The notes: generated from the letters alone by a model not told the origin. DNA of 64,000 bases from Chitinophagaceae bacterium (GCA_004173235.1 SEAC01000015.1:248001-312000), one strand, 5' to 3'. Positions 1-8,740 are shown, numbered from the stretch's first letter. Translations and numbers: made by a program.

Positions 1-2
1 AA

Positions 3-194
3 GGAAGCTTCGCAGTTGTAGGTGGGAAGGCAAAAGGTCATCTCGCCGAGCCTCCCGGGGGCGGCTCCACTGCGTGGCGCTTTGAAATAGATGCGAGCAT
101 TAGCAGGACGACAGCTGCGGGGACCTTCCGGATGAACATCAACAACCTTGGTTGCGATACCTACTTGTTGAAGTGGACCGCTACAACCTACTGA
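3..194 (+). CDS. C-terminal end of an uncharacterised protein (5' truncated by window)
   Basis: The frame is open from the window edge to a TGA at 192-194, giving 63 residues rich in Gly, Ser and Thr with alternating hydrophobic residues, ending LLKWTATTY. This looks like the tail of a secreted beta-rich protein. I do not recognise the family. The good hairpin terminator about 100 bases downstream supports a real gene ending here. A longer frame in another phase (152-616) overlaps this end and the amylase gene and is judged spurious. Confidence 0.5.
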   Translation, partial: GSFAVVGGKAKGHLAEPPGGGSTAWRFEIDASISRTTAAGTFRMNINNLGCDTYLLKWTATTY

Positions 195-292
195 CCTGTC
201 GCCCGCCTCTGAGATTTTTCGGCAGCGCGCACATTGAGCACAACGCGCTGCCTGAGTCGTCCAACCAACTGAAAGCTTCATTTTTGGAAGCG

Positions 293-319
293 AACCCTCC
301 GCAATGGAGGGTTTTCGTT
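293..319 (+). terminator. Rho-independent terminator
   Basis: An 8 bp perfect stem AACCCTCC/GGAGGGTT with a 5-base loop (GCAAT) is followed by a T-rich tail TTTCGTTTTT. It closes the truncated gene at the window start. Bases 320-423 show nothing recognisable. Confidence 0.7.
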
Positions 320-423
320 TTTGATCGCGAAGAGATCGTAACCGACCGCGGAACGTTTTACGGGATCGCGAGTTACGAAATAACGGATGGCGAGATCCGG
401 GTCTGGTTTCCGAAACACGCACT

Positions 424-2277
424 TCACTTCAATTCAAGCAGCAGCATTTGCATTGGCGGCACCGTGATTGATTCATCCATTGCGTACGCAACGCCAGAGA
501 GAATGTCCGTAGCCCGTTTGAAGCCGTTTGTTCGTTCAGGGAACCTGCTAAAAGGCACTTTCTTTGCCTCTCCTCCGGCATTAAGCACACACATGATCGT
601 TTGTTTCGCATCGTAGCGGAAATACGCATACACATCGTCCACGGGCACATATTGCATCAGCTTGCCTGTAGCGAGCGCTGAAGACGTTTTCCGATAGGTG
701 CCGAGCTGCCTCACCAGGTCCTGCACTTCTTTTTGGCGAATGGTGAGACCTTCACCCGTGAATGCATTGACGCGATCGCCGGCCCACCCACCCGGCATGT
801 CGGAGCGCACCAGTCCGTCGGGATTGGTAAAGCCTTTCATCCCTATCTCGGATCCATAATAGGCCTGCGGAACACCCCTGCAGGTAAGCAGCCACTTGTA
901 ACCCGTCTTGAGTTTTTCCCAGTCTTCACCCACCACGGAAAGAAAACGCGGCTCGTCGTGATTATCGAGCAACAGCACATTTCTTGTGGCATCTTTATTC
1001 AGGAAATCGCTCGCCAACGTATTGTACAAACTATTGACGCCTTCCATCCATCCCGTTGCCTGGGTCAGCGCGGGTTTGATTCCGTTATAGAGCAACTGGA
1101 AATCGACGGAGCCGGGAAGGTTGCTCCGGTATTTCGTAGTGAAAATATTCTGATTGAAATAAGCCTGGTTGGCAGGGCCGAACACACGTGTCTCGCCGAA
1201 CATGTGAATACGCGGATATTCCGCGATGATCGCGGCATTACAGCGGTTGGAAAATTCGAGGTCGCTGTAGGTATAGGTATCGATGCGCACTGCATCTACA
1301 CCAAATTCCTCGATTTGCCAGAGCATGCTTTGAATGAGGTAGGCGGCCATGTGCGGGTTGTCGTGATTGATGTCGGGCATCCCATCGTCGAACCAGCCGT
1401 CGCTCATGCGCTTCCTGTCGGATGGCGCGGCATGGGGATCGAAGAGTGTTTGCTCGCGGTAGGTGGTCTGTGTGTAGCGAGGCCAGCGATGCATCCAGCT
1501 GCTGTCGGGCGGGTCAAGCTCGAGATGATGCTGGAGTCCCGTATGATTATACACTGCGTCCATCACGAGTTTCATGCCCCGGCGGTGCAGGGAATCGGAG
1601 AGCGAGCGGTAGGCGGCGTTACCACCAAGCCGAGGGTCAACTCGGTAATGGTTGGTGATGGCATATCCATGCTCGGTTCGGTTGGGGCGGTCGTTTTCCA
1701 GAACGGGCAGCAGCCAGAGCGCCGTTACACCGAGACCGTCGAGGTAGTCGAGATGCTGACTGATTCCGTGCAGGTCGCCGCCATGGCGGTGATACATCGA
1801 ATCGCGGTTCATCGTTTGCTCCCGCATCCCTGGTATTCTGTCGTTCGAAGGGTCGCCATTGGCAAAGCGATCGGCTATGGCGAGGTACACAAAGTCTGCC
1901 GAAGTAAGTCCCTGTGCGAACTGCTTGCCCCTGCCTGCGCGCCGCTCTTTCAACTGCCACCGGATCGAATTCGATGTCCCGTTCCTGCGCTTCAGTATGA
2001 TCGGCACCTGCCCGGGCCGCGCACCCGGGGCAATGCTGATGTCGATGGCGAGGTAATGTGCATTCGCAAAGCGGTGCGTCTTCAGCACGCGAATGCCACC
2101 ATAGGTTATGGCAGGTGTGACCTCCGATAGATCGCGGCCCTTGTCGTATAACAGCACCTGGATGCTATTCATTTTCATGTCGCACCACCAGTGGGAAGGA
2201 TACACGTCGACGCTTTGCGCGCGCAGTCCGGGCGTCCATAAACAGAGCAGCAACAGGATGTAATTCATTCGTTTCAT
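424..2277 (-). CDS. GH13 alpha-amylase family protein, cyclomaltodextrinase-like, secreted
   Basis: This 617-residue glycoside hydrolase should cleave alpha-1,4 linkages in maltodextrins, probably in the periplasm, because it begins with a signal peptide (MKRMNYILLLLCLW...LRAQS). An N-terminal beta domain (about residues 20-115) resembles the Cyc-maltodext_N domain. The GH13 barrel follows with region I DAVYNH (about 240), region II VRID with the nucleophile Asp333, region III GET with the acid/base Glu362, and region IV LDNHDEP with Asp441. A beta domain closes the C-terminus. An upstream in-frame ATG at 2340 would overlap the divergent kinase leader, so the start before the signal peptide was chosen. 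It is divergent from a LytS/LytTR pair. Substrate specificity (maltodextrinase, neopullulanase or amylase) cannot be settled by eye. Confidence 0.88.
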   Translation of the reverse strand: MKRMNYILLLLCLWTPGLRAQSVDVYPSHWWCDMKMNSIQVLLYDKGRDLSEVTPAITYGGIRVLKTHRFANAHYLAIDISIAPGARPGQVPIILKRRNGTSNSIRWQLKERRAGRGKQFAQGLTSADFVYLAIADRFANGDPSNDRIPGMREQTMNRDSMYHRHGGDLHGISQHLDYLDGLGVTALWLLPVLENDRPNRTEHGYAITNHYRVDPRLGGNAAYRSLSDSLHRRGMKLVMDAVYNHTGLQHHLELDPPDSSWMHRWPRYTQTTYREQTLFDPHAAPSDRKRMSDGWFDDGMPDINHDNPHMAAYLIQSMLWQIEEFGVDAVRIDTYTYSDLEFSNRCNAAIIAEYPRIHMFGETRVFGPANQAYFNQNIFTTKYRSNLPGSVDFQLLYNGIKPALTQATGWMEGVNSLYNTLASDFLNKDATRNVLLLDNHDEPRFLSVVGEDWEKLKTGYKWLLTCRGVPQAYYGSEIGMKGFTNPDGLVRSDMPGGWAGDRVNAFTGEGLTIRQKEVQDLVRQLGTYRKTSSALATGKLMQYVPVDDVYAYFRYDAKQTIMCVLNAGGEAKKVPFSRFPERTNGFKRATDILSGVAYAMDESITVPPMQMLLLELK

Positions 2278-2434
2278 CGGGCAATCTTTCGGGCAAAATA
2301 GTATGGCTCGAAGCTCAACGTGGCGAACCGGTGCAAACAACCTGTTTATCGGTGCAGACGGTGCTACCGCATCTTTTCGCCCGTCTCCGCAGGTAAGCAG
2401 AACGTTCTATCTTGCCCCTCTCGCGGACAGCCTC

Positions 2435-3481
2435 ATGGAAACTTTGTTCTCAGTGCCTCAGAAGCGTGTATTCTACCTAGTTTACTGGGTGGGCTACGTC
2501 TTGCTGTTCAGCCTTGTGCAGGGACTTCCGGGGCGCGATTTTTCAACTGCCCTGATCAACGAGTTGCTCAGCCTGCTGCCGAAGCTGCTTTTTGTTCTCT
2601 TTGTGGTAGAAGTCCTGATGCAGCGGGCCTGGGGCAATTGGCGCGTCTTTGTGCCGGTCTACGTAATGTTGCTCATGGGGGCAGCCCTGCTCCAGCGGCT
2701 TGTCGACAACTTCCTGATTCTGCCTTACTTTCTGCCGCACTGGCGGCCGGAGCCCATTTTGAGTGTCCCGCCTTTCCTCTACAGCATCGTCAAACTTCAG
2801 TTCGTAGTTACGGTACCTGCCTGCATTTGGTTGATGCATTACGTAGCCCGGGAGCGAAGTGCGGCGCAAGCGGCGCGCGCTGAAAAATTGCAGGCCGAGC
2901 TCTCGGTATTGCGACACCAGTTTCATCCGCATTTTCTTTTCAATGTATTAAATGGCCTCTACAGCAAGGTACTCGACGGTTCGCCTGACGCACCCGACAT
3001 GGTGCTTCGCCTCTCGGAAATGATGCGCTACCACGTGTATGAAGTGCGCGACCGTCCTGTTCGGCTGGCACGCGAAGTGCACTACCTCCAGAGCTATATT
3101 GACCTCCAGCAAAAACGTTTTGGACCCCGGTTGTCGCTTGTTGCCCATTTCAGCGGCTCCCACGATGCAGTGTCCATCGAGCCGCTCTTGCTGCTTCCAT
3201 TCATCGAAAATAGTTTCAAGCATGCGCTGCGTACGTCGCCGGGAACGGAAGGATGGATCACCATCTACCTCAACGTGGTAGATCAATGGCTGTCGCTGCG
3301 GGTAGAGAACAGCCGTCCCGCGGCCGATGAATTGGTTTCCCGGAAGGAGCCCGGCGGCTTCGGCCTCAGCAACGTGCAGCGCCGTTTGCAGTTGCTCTAT
3401 CCCGAACGGCACGTGTTGGAGCTCATTCCCGAACAGGATCGCTTTTTTGTATCGCTTAAAATGCACCTGCATGCCGTCTGA
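2435..3481 (+). CDS. LytS/YehU-type sensor histidine kinase
   Basis: This 348-residue membrane kinase has four predicted hydrophobic segments in its first ~135 residues, a short coiled linker (RERSAAQAARAEKLQAEL), then the His_kinase signature HQFHPHFLFN with the phosphorylated His at about 166. A HATPase region follows, with LLPFIENSFKHAL as the N box and GFGLSNVQRRL as the G box. No periplasmic sensor domain is visible, so the signal probably acts at the membrane. The start METLFSV was chosen over an in-frame ATG at 2303 that lies in the amylase upstream region. The 3' end overlaps the response regulator by 11 bases, so the two are translationally coupled partners. Confidence 0.9.
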   Translation: METLFSVPQKRVFYLVYWVGYVLLFSLVQGLPGRDFSTALINELLSLLPKLLFVLFVVEVLMQRAWGNWRVFVPVYVMLLMGAALLQRLVDNFLILPYFLPHWRPEPILSVPPFLYSIVKLQFVVTVPACIWLMHYVARERSAAQAARAEKLQAELSVLRHQFHPHFLFNVLNGLYSKVLDGSPDAPDMVLRLSEMMRYHVYEVRDRPVRLAREVHYLQSYIDLQQKRFGPRLSLVAHFSGSHDAVSIEPLLLLPFIENSFKHALRTSPGTEGWITIYLNVVDQWLSLRVENSRPAADELVSRKEPGGFGLSNVQRRLQLLYPERHVLELIPEQDRFFVSLKMHLHAV

Positions 3482-4187
3482 GCCATTGCAATGCCTCATC
3501 GTCGAGGATGAAGACGATGCCGTTCACATCCTCCGCACCTATATTGCGCAGATGCCTTGTCTGTCGCTGGTTGCCGTTTGCCGCGACACCATCACTGCCG
3601 ACCAGGTGTTGCAAAACCAAAAAGTTGATCTCGTGTTCCTCGATATTGATCTTCCCGGCAAAAGCGGCATAGAATGGAAGCGCGGGATTGCGGAAACGAT
3701 GCAGGTTATCTTCACAACCGCCGACGTCGCTTTCGGGGCGGAAGGCTTTGAACTCGATGCGGTAGACTACCTCCTCAAGCCGTTTTCGTATGGACGCTTC
3801 CTCCGTAGCCTGGATCGCTACCAGCGACTTCAGGGCAAGCCCGCTATGGATTCTTCTGCGGTGCTGCTGGCAGAAAACCGGCCATTCCTGATGGTGCGCG
3901 TGGAGCGCATGCTCCGGAAGGTCTACGTAGACGAATTGCTTTATATCGAGGCCAGGCGCAACCACCTGCTTTTTTATCTCGACTCGGGCACGGTGAAAGT
4001 GTACCAGCCTATCCGGAGTATTGAAGACAGATTGCCGCAAGCTTTTTTCCTGCGGATTCACCGGTCTTTTATCGTCGCGATCCGCCGCGTACGCGCCTAT
4101 TCGTCAACCATTATTCAGGTAGAGGATGTTCGTCTTCCGCTGGGACGTTCCTACCAGTCGTCAGTGCAGGATGTGTTGTCGCGTTGA
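3471..4187 (+). CDS. LytTR-family response regulator
   Basis: This 238-residue DNA-binding regulator is the partner of the kinase just upstream. The receiver domain spans about residues 5-120: acidic patch VEDEDD, phosphoacceptor Asp58 in VFLDID, and Lys in LLKPFS. A LytTR domain follows (about 135-238), containing YIEARRNHLLFY and FLRIHRSFIVA, typical of the ten-stranded beta DNA-binding fold. The start ATGCCGTCTGAG overlaps the last codons of the kinase gene. Targets are unknown; the divergent GH13 gene is an obvious candidate but no operator was identified. Confidence 0.92.
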   Translation: MPSEPLQCLIVEDEDDAVHILRTYIAQMPCLSLVAVCRDTITADQVLQNQKVDLVFLDIDLPGKSGIEWKRGIAETMQVIFTTADVAFGAEGFELDAVDYLLKPFSYGRFLRSLDRYQRLQGKPAMDSSAVLLAENRPFLMVRVERMLRKVYVDELLYIEARRNHLLFYLDSGTVKVYQPIRSIEDRLPQAFFLRIHRSFIVAIRRVRAYSSTIIQVEDVRLPLGRSYQSSVQDVLSR

Positions 4188-4216
4188 GAGCACGCTCACC
4201 AGTGGTGCGGAAAAAG

Positions 4217-4245
4217 AAAAAGGCAACCCTTTCGGATTGCCTTTT
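4217..4245. terminator. Bidirectional hairpin terminator between regulator gene and tRNA-Leu
   Basis: AAAAGGCAA pairs with TTGCCTTTT around a short central part with one mismatch. A-rich sequence lies on one side and T-rich on the other. It can stop the LytTR transcript (+) and the tRNA-Leu transcript (-). Confidence 0.7.
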
Positions 4246-4252
4246 ACTTCTG

Positions 4253-4334
4253 TGCCCAGGACTGGAGTCGAACCAGCACACCTCGCGGCGCCGCCACCTG
4301 AAGACGGTGCGTCTACCAATTTCGCCACCTGGGC
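4253..4334 (-). tRNA. tRNA-Leu (anticodon CAG)
   Basis: Read on the minus strand, the acceptor GCCCAGG pairs with CCTGGGC, followed by discriminator A. The D-arm contains the leucine-type GGTAGACGC. The anticodon stem CCGTC/GGCGG encloses loop TTCAGGT with anticodon CAG. A long class II variable arm follows, then the T-arm GCTGG TTCGACT CCAGT. Length is 82 nt and CCA is not encoded. A promoter with the Bacteroidota -7 element lies upstream and a hairpin terminator downstream. Confidence 0.95.
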
Positions 4335-4399
4335 AACTTCTCCTTGCAGAGCCCGCACTTTCTAAAGTAATGGTAGCTACTCTATTCCGTTGCGGGGTG

Positions 4400-4429
4400 C
4401 AAATATAAGGGCAAATAAGAAAAGTCAAA
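4400..4429 (-). promoter_or_regulatory. Promoter of tRNA-Leu (TTTG / TATATTTG)
   Basis: On the minus strand TATATTTG (4400-4407) matches the Bacteroidota -7 consensus TAnnTTTG exactly. An upstream TTTG (4426-4429) is separated by 18 bases, close to the known -33/-7 spacing. The tRNA 5' end lies 65 bases downstream. Confidence 0.7.
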
Positions 4430-4503
4430 AATCAAAACTCGAAAAGTTTTGTTGGAAGGGTGTACTGCCTGCATGAATGCCGACAACCCTCAAATTAGCT
4501 CCT

Positions 4504-4558
4504 CGCTCACGGCTGACGGCTCAAGGCAGACGTTGGACGGCTCACGTTCACCGCTCAC
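4504..4558. repeat. 7 bp tandem array, TGAGCCG family
   Basis: On the minus strand, heptamers such as TGAGCCG, TCAGCCG and TGAGCGG follow one another in phase (on the plus strand CGGCTGA, CGGCTCA, CGTTGGA, CGGCTCA). The array touches the stop codon of dapD. The same units occur at 41616-41685 and, with ATG cores, at 40575-40630. Confidence 0.7.
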
Positions 4559-5391
4559 ACCGAAACATTGAAATCGCGGAGCGCATCGTTGAGACTCGTT
4601 TTGAGGTCGGTGCTTTCCTTGCGCTTTCCGATGATCAGTGCGCAACCCACCCCAAATTCGCCCGCAGGAAATTTCTTGGTGTAGGAGCCGGGGATCACCA
4701 CGCTGCGCGCGGGAACGATGCCTTTCGTTTCGATGGGCTCCGGTCCGCTCACGTCAATGATTTTGGTGGATTGCGTAAGCACCACATTAGCACCCAGCAC
4801 CGCTTCCTTTTCCACGCGTACGCCTTCCACCACGATGCAGCGCGAGCCGATGAAGCAGCCATCTTCAATCACCACCGGCGCGGCCTGCAGGGGCTCCAAT
4901 ACACCGCCGATGCCTACACCGCCGCTGAGGTGCACGCCCTTGCCGATCTGCGCGCAGGAGCCCACCGTGGCCCAGGTGTCCACCATAGTGCCTTCATCCA
5001 CATAGGCGCCAATGTTTACGTAGGAAGGCATCAGCACCACGTTGCGCGCCACGTAAGCACCGTAGCGGGCCACCGCATGCGGCACGGCACGAACGCCGAG
5101 CTCTTTGTAATTCTTCTTGAGCAGCATCTTGTCGTAAAACTCGAAGGGCGCTACGTCCCAGGTCTGCATCGGTTGAATGCCGAAGTACAGCAGGATCGCC
5201 TGCTTTACCCACTCGTTCACCTTCCATTGCACTTTGTCCGGCTGAGCCGCATCGAAGCCGGGCTCGGCCACGCGCAGGCGTCCCTTGTCCACTTCTTCAA
5301 TGACGGCGCGGATGGCTTCTTTCGTATCCTCGTTGGCCAGCAAGGCGCGATCGGCCCAGGCCTTTGCTATTTGTTCCTGCAACTGATTCAT
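4555..5391 (-). CDS. dapD: 2,3,4,5-tetrahydropyridine-2,6-dicarboxylate N-succinyltransferase
   Basis: This 278-residue enzyme of the succinylase branch of lysine/diaminopimelate synthesis transfers succinyl from succinyl-CoA to tetrahydrodipicolinate. The N-terminal helical domain is followed by a left-handed beta helix of hexapeptide repeats (about residues 105-230: VNIGAYVDEGTMVDTWATVG, HLSGGVGIGGVLEP, VIEDGCFIGSRCIVVEG). Length and order match the family. The start ATG follows a -7-like element TAATATTG by only 4 bases, so the message is probably leaderless. It is transcribed away from a glycosyltransferase gene across an 8 bp repeat array. Confidence 0.97.
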   Translation of the reverse strand: MNQLQEQIAKAWADRALLANEDTKEAIRAVIEEVDKGRLRVAEPGFDAAQPDKVQWKVNEWVKQAILLYFGIQPMQTWDVAPFEFYDKMLLKKNYKELGVRAVPHAVARYGAYVARNVVLMPSYVNIGAYVDEGTMVDTWATVGSCAQIGKGVHLSGGVGIGGVLEPLQAAPVVIEDGCFIGSRCIVVEGVRVEKEAVLGANVVLTQSTKIIDVSGPEPIETKGIVPARSVVIPGSYTKKFPAGEFGVGCALIIGKRKESTDLKTSLNDALRDFNVSV

Positions 5392-5395
5392 TTCA

Positions 5396-5403
5396 CAATA
5401 TTA
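5396..5403 (-). promoter_or_regulatory. -7 element of dapD
   Basis: TAATATTG on the minus strand differs from TAnnTTTG at one base and ends 4 bases before the dapD ATG. The -33 region falls in the adjoining 8 bp array. Confidence 0.45.
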
Positions 5404-5494
5404 CCCCATTCGCACATCACCCCATTACCCCATTACCCCATTACCCCATTAGCACATTACCCCATTACCCCATTAGCACATTACCCATTCGCTT
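5400..5494. repeat. 8 bp tandem array, ATTACCCC family, in divergent promoter
   Basis: About twelve octamers start every 8 bases from 5400 (ATTACCCC, with variants ATCACCCC, ATTAGCAC and ATTCGCAC). The array fills the whole gap between dapD (-) and the glycosyltransferase gene (+) and runs into the -7 element of the latter. The reverse-complement family recurs at 51609-51664, again in a divergent gap. Confidence 0.9.
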
Positions 5495-5501
5495 AGCTTT
5501 G
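5494..5501 (+). promoter_or_regulatory. -7 element TAGCTTTG of the glycosyltransferase operon
   Basis: TAGCTTTG is an exact TAnnTTTG match and ends 4 bases before the ATG at 5506. The transcription start would fall at or next to the A of ATG, implying a leaderless mRNA. Confidence 0.65.
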
Positions 5502-5505
5502 CTCC

Positions 5506-6480
5506 ATGCGAATCCTGGTGCGCTTGCCCAACTGGTTGGGAGATATGGTAATGGCCGTAGCATTCATCGACGGTCTGCGCTGTGCGTACCCCGATGCGCA
5601 GATCAGCGTCATTGCCAAGAAAGGCGTGCATGAACTGTTGCCTTACTTCCCGCAGTTGGAGCATTGCTTTGTGTACGACAAGCCTGCGTCGCCTGGGCTG
5701 CGCGGGCTCTGGCGCTTCGGGCGCGGCATCCGCGACACGGCCCGCTTCGACCTGTTCTTTTCGCTCCCCGACTCGCTTTCGTCGGCCATCATGGGCTATG
5801 CCACCGGCGCAAGGCACCGCATCGGTTTCCGGAAAGAGGGCAGGGGCGTGCTCCTCACCCATACGTATAGCCGCCCCCACGGCACGCACCGCGTGCACGA
5901 ATACGTGACCCTGCTCGAACGCTACGCCAGCTGGCAGCCGCATGGCCTCCAGGTGAAGCTGCAGCATGCATTTGCACGTGCAGGTCATATCGCCGTAAAC
6001 ATTAATTCGGAGGCGCAATCGCGACGGCTCACCGTGGCCAAGGCCGTAGAAATACTGTCGGCGCTGCGCGCGTCCACCGACGCGCCTCTGGTGCTGGTGG
6101 GCTCGCCCAAAGAACAGGAGTTTGTGACCGAAGTGCTGGCACTGCTGCCCGATGCACGAAATATCGAAAACAAAGCCGGCGCCACCAACCTGACCGGGCT
6201 TGTAGAAATACTGGCGTCTGCCCGTATGCTGCTTAGCACCGACTCGGGGCCGGCTCACCTCGCCAACGCGCTGGGAACGCCTGCAGTGGTGCTCTTTGGC
6301 GCGGGAAACGAAAACAATACAGCGCCTTTCAACCGCGCCAACAGCACGGTGCTCCGCCTCAACGAACTGAGTTGTGAGCCCTGCCTGAAAAACCGGTGCG
6401 TTTGCTACGAAACGCCTCAGTGCCTTGAGCGGCTGGATACGGCTTTGATTCTGCAACAAATACAACGAACGCTTCAATGA
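5506..6480 (+). CDS. Glycosyltransferase family 9 (heptosyltransferase-like)
   Basis: This 324-residue GT9 enzyme probably adds a heptose or related sugar to the lipopolysaccharide core at the inner membrane. Visible motifs are the N-terminal MRILVRLPNWLGDMVMAVAF and, in the second Rossmann half, LLSTDSGPAHLANALGTPAVVLFG, where the Asp-Ser-Gly-Pro-His signature of nucleotide-sugar binding lies. A cysteine-rich tail (CEPCLKNRCVCYETPQCL) is typical of ADP-heptose:LPS heptosyltransferase II. The next gene starts within its stop codon (ATGA overlap), so the two form an operon. The exact donor sugar is not established. Confidence 0.88.
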   Translation: MRILVRLPNWLGDMVMAVAFIDGLRCAYPDAQISVIAKKGVHELLPYFPQLEHCFVYDKPASPGLRGLWRFGRGIRDTARFDLFFSLPDSLSSAIMGYATGARHRIGFRKEGRGVLLTHTYSRPHGTHRVHEYVTLLERYASWQPHGLQVKLQHAFARAGHIAVNINSEAQSRRLTVAKAVEILSALRASTDAPLVLVGSPKEQEFVTEVLALLPDARNIENKAGATNLTGLVEILASARMLLSTDSGPAHLANALGTPAVVLFGAGNENNTAPFNRANSTVLRLNELSCEPCLKNRCVCYETPQCLERLDTALILQQIQRTLQ

Positions 6481-7058
6481 ACAGCGATACGTTTTTTGAT
6501 ACGGAAGTGGAAGCAGCGGTGCAAACCCTGCGCAGCGGCGGAACCATTCTTTATCCTACCGATACCGTGTGGGGACTGGGCTGCAGCGCGCTCGACGCCG
6601 CGGCCGTAGACCGTATTTATACGATCAAGCGTCGTCCCGATTCCAAGAGCCTCATCGTGCTCGTGGCTTCCGAACGCGCTATTCTCCAATATGTAGCCGC
6701 GCCCGACCTCGAAGCTTTCACCTTTATGGAGCAGCAGGAGCGTCCAACCACTGTCATTTTCGAGGGCGCGCTGGGGCTGCCCGATAACCTCATTGCTTCC
6801 GATGGCTCCATCGCCATCCGCATCACGCGGGATCCGTTCTGCCGCCACCTTATCAAGCGTCTCCGCGCACCGCTGGTATCCACATCCGCCAACATCAGCG
6901 GAGCCCCGGCAGCTCCGTTCTATGCGGAGGTGTCGGAAGAAATCCGCAATGGCGTAGACCATATCGTGCAGTGGCGGCAAGACGATCGCAGCCCGGCGCA
7001 GCCGTCGATGATCGTAAAATGGACCGGCAACGGGAACTATACGGTCATCCGGCCCTAG
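6477..7058 (+). CDS. L-threonylcarbamoyladenylate synthase (Sua5/YciO/YrdC family)
   Basis: This 193-residue protein catalyses formation of threonylcarbamoyl-AMP from threonine, bicarbonate and ATP, the first step of the t6A37 tRNA modification. Hallmarks are [30 protein letters not shown] and the C-terminal [12 protein letters not shown]. The size fits a TsaC-type enzyme without the long Sua5 C-terminal domain. It overlaps the preceding glycosyltransferase gene by 4 bases and is co-transcribed with it. A YciO-type paralogue with a different role cannot be fully excluded. Confidence 0.92.
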   Translation: MNSDTFFDTEVEAAVQTLRSGGTILYPTDTVWGLGCSALDAAAVDRIYTIKRRPDSKSLIVLVASERAILQYVAAPDLEAFTFMEQQERPTTVIFEGALGLPDNLIASDGSIAIRITRDPFCRHLIKRLRAPLVSTSANISGAPAAPFYAEVSEEIRNGVDHIVQWRQDDRSPAQPSMIVKWTGNGNYTVIRP

Positions 7059-7090
7059 CCATTAGCTCCGCCAAGATGCACCCAAACCCT

Positions 7091-7161
7091 GCGGAACCCT
7101 CCGGAACCTTCCGGAACTTCAGGAACCTTCAGGAACTTTCCGGAACCCTCCGGAACCTTCC
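7091..7161. repeat. 10 bp tandem array, CCGGAACCTT family
   Basis: The core GGAAC recurs at 7093, 7103, 7113, 7122, 7132, 7142 and 7152, a period of 10 with one 9. Units vary in the last bases (CCTTC, CCCTC, CTTTC). The array fills the gap between the Sua5-like gene and the promoter of the CCA-adding enzyme. Confidence 0.85.
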
Positions 7162-7184
7162 TAACCCCTTTTCCCTTTCTCCGT

Positions 7185-7192
7185 TATTTTTG
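7185..7192 (+). promoter_or_regulatory. -7 element TATTTTTG of the CCA-adding enzyme gene
   Basis: This exact TAnnTTTG match ends 6 bases before the ATG at 7199. It supports that start and indicates a leaderless transcript. Confidence 0.65.
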
Positions 7193-7198
7193 CGCCCA

Positions 7199-8629
7199 AT
7201 GCAAATTCCCGTTACCGATAGTGAGCAGGAGCTGTTGAAGAAAGTGGCCGCGGCGGCGCAGGAACTCGGCGTTCCTACTTACCTCGTGGGTGGCTTTGTG
7301 CGCGATAAGATCCTGGGACGGCCTACAAAGGATGCCGATTTTGTGTGCGTAGGCGACGGAACGGAGCTTGCCGACGCAGCATCGAAGCACTTCCGGCCAC
7401 GGCCGAAGGTGAGCTTCTTCAAAACTTTCGGTACGGCGCACTTCCGGATGCCCGATGGCTTCGACCTCGAATTCGTGGGCGCGCGCCGCGAAAGCTACAA
7501 CCGCGCTTCGCGCAACCCCGTGGTGGAGCCGGGCACCCTGGAAGACGACCAGAACCGCCGCGACTTCACCATCAACGCGCTCGCCGTTTCGCTCAACGCC
7601 GCTGACTATGGTGCGCTGATCGATCCATTCAATGGCATTGAAGACCTGAAGCAGGAGTTGATCCGCACGCCGGGTGAGCCCGCGGTCACTTTCAGCGACG
7701 ATCCGCTGCGCATGCTCCGCGCCATTCGCTTTGCAGCGCAACTGGGCTTCCGCATTCATCCGCCCACCCTCCGTGCGATCCGCGAAATGCGCGACCGCAT
7801 CTCTATCATATCGCAGGAGCGAATCACCGACGAACTCAATAAGATCGTGGCCAGCCCGAAGCCGTCGGTGGGCTTCAAGCTGCTGTACGATACAAAGCTG
7901 CTGGAGCTGATCTTCCCGCAAATGGTGGATCTCGCAGGTGCGGAATTCGTAGATGGCCTGGGGCACAAAGACAATTTTTACCATACGCTGCAGGTGCTCG
8001 ACAACGTGGCGCGGCGCTCCGATAATTTGTGGTTACGCTGGGCCGCCATCCTCCACGACATTGCGAAACCCGCGACGAAGAAATTTGAAGAGGGCCATGG
8101 CTGGACCTTTCACGGGCATGAAGTGGTAGGCGGGCGAATGGTGCCGAAGATCTTCGGCAAGCTGAAATTGCCGCTGGGGGAGCAGCAGAAATACGTTCGC
8201 AAGCTGGTAGAGTTGCACCTGCGGCCGATCTCGCTTTCGAAAGAAGACATTACGGATTCCGCCATCCGACGTCTTCTGTTTGATGCCGGCGAGGACGTAG
8301 ACGACCTGATGGTGCTTTGCGAAAGCGACATTACTTCGAAGAATAAAGTGAAGGTCCAGCGCTTCCTCGACAACTTTGAACTGGTGAAGCAGCGCTGCGT
8401 GGAAGTGGAAGAGAAGGACGCCATCCGCAACTGGCAGCCGCCCATCACTGGTGAACTGATCATGGAAACCTTTGGTATCCCGCCCTCGAAAGCTGTGGGC
8501 GACATCAAAGACGCCATCCGCAACGCCATTCTCGACGGTATCATTGCCAACGATTACGATGCCGCTTACGCGTATATGGTAGAAAAAGCTGCTGAGCTGG
8601 GCCTTGCACCCAAAGGACGAACGCCCTAG
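7199..8629 (+). CDS. CCA tRNA nucleotidyltransferase / poly(A) polymerase family, with HD domain
   Basis: This 476-residue class II nucleotidyltransferase should add or repair the CCA end of tRNA; no tRNA here encodes CCA. The head domain has [20 protein letters not shown], with the Gly-Gly and Asp-x-Asp catalytic motifs near residues 30-50, then [10 protein letters not shown] and [19 protein letters not shown]-terminal HD phosphohydrolase-like domain follows ([11 protein letters not shown], then [10 protein letters not shown]). The upstream in-frame extension (from 6971) overlaps the previous gene and the 10 bp array, so the ATG behind the TATTTTTG element was chosen. Confidence 0.92.
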   Translation: MQIPVTDSEQELLKKVAAAAQELGVPTYLVGGFVRDKILGRPTKDADFVCVGDGTELADAASKHFRPRPKVSFFKTFGTAHFRMPDGFDLEFVGARRESYNRASRNPVVEPGTLEDDQNRRDFTINALAVSLNAADYGALIDPFNGIEDLKQELIRTPGEPAVTFSDDPLRMLRAIRFAAQLGFRIHPPTLRAIREMRDRISIISQERITDELNKIVASPKPSVGFKLLYDTKLLELIFPQMVDLAGAEFVDGLGHKDNFYHTLQVLDNVARRSDNLWLRWAAILHDIAKPATKKFEEGHGWTFHGHEVVGGRMVPKIFGKLKLPLGEQQKYVRKLVELHLRPISLSKEDITDSAIRRLLFDAGEDVDDLMVLCESDITSKNKVKVQRFLDNFELVKQRCVEVEEKDAIRNWQPPITGELIMETFGIPPSKAVGDIKDAIRNAILDGIIANDYDAAYAYMVEKAAELGLAPKGRTP

Positions 8630-8740
8630 CCAGCGTGCAGATATCCGCGGAACAAGGTAGTTTTGCCAACGCCAAGCCACTGTGGCCGCAGCGAGACCGT
8701 CAATTCCTTATTTTTGAATTTCACCGAGTAGAAACCCTGC

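Noticed and set aside
152..616. 154-codon frame at the left edge
   Set aside because: Overlaps the end of a better-supported frame, a hairpin terminator and the 3' end of the GH13 gene; no family features.
733..2130. 465-codon open frame on the plus strand
   Set aside because: Antisense to the GH13 gene, whose catalytic motifs are complete; the translation has no family features. High GC keeps antisense frames open.
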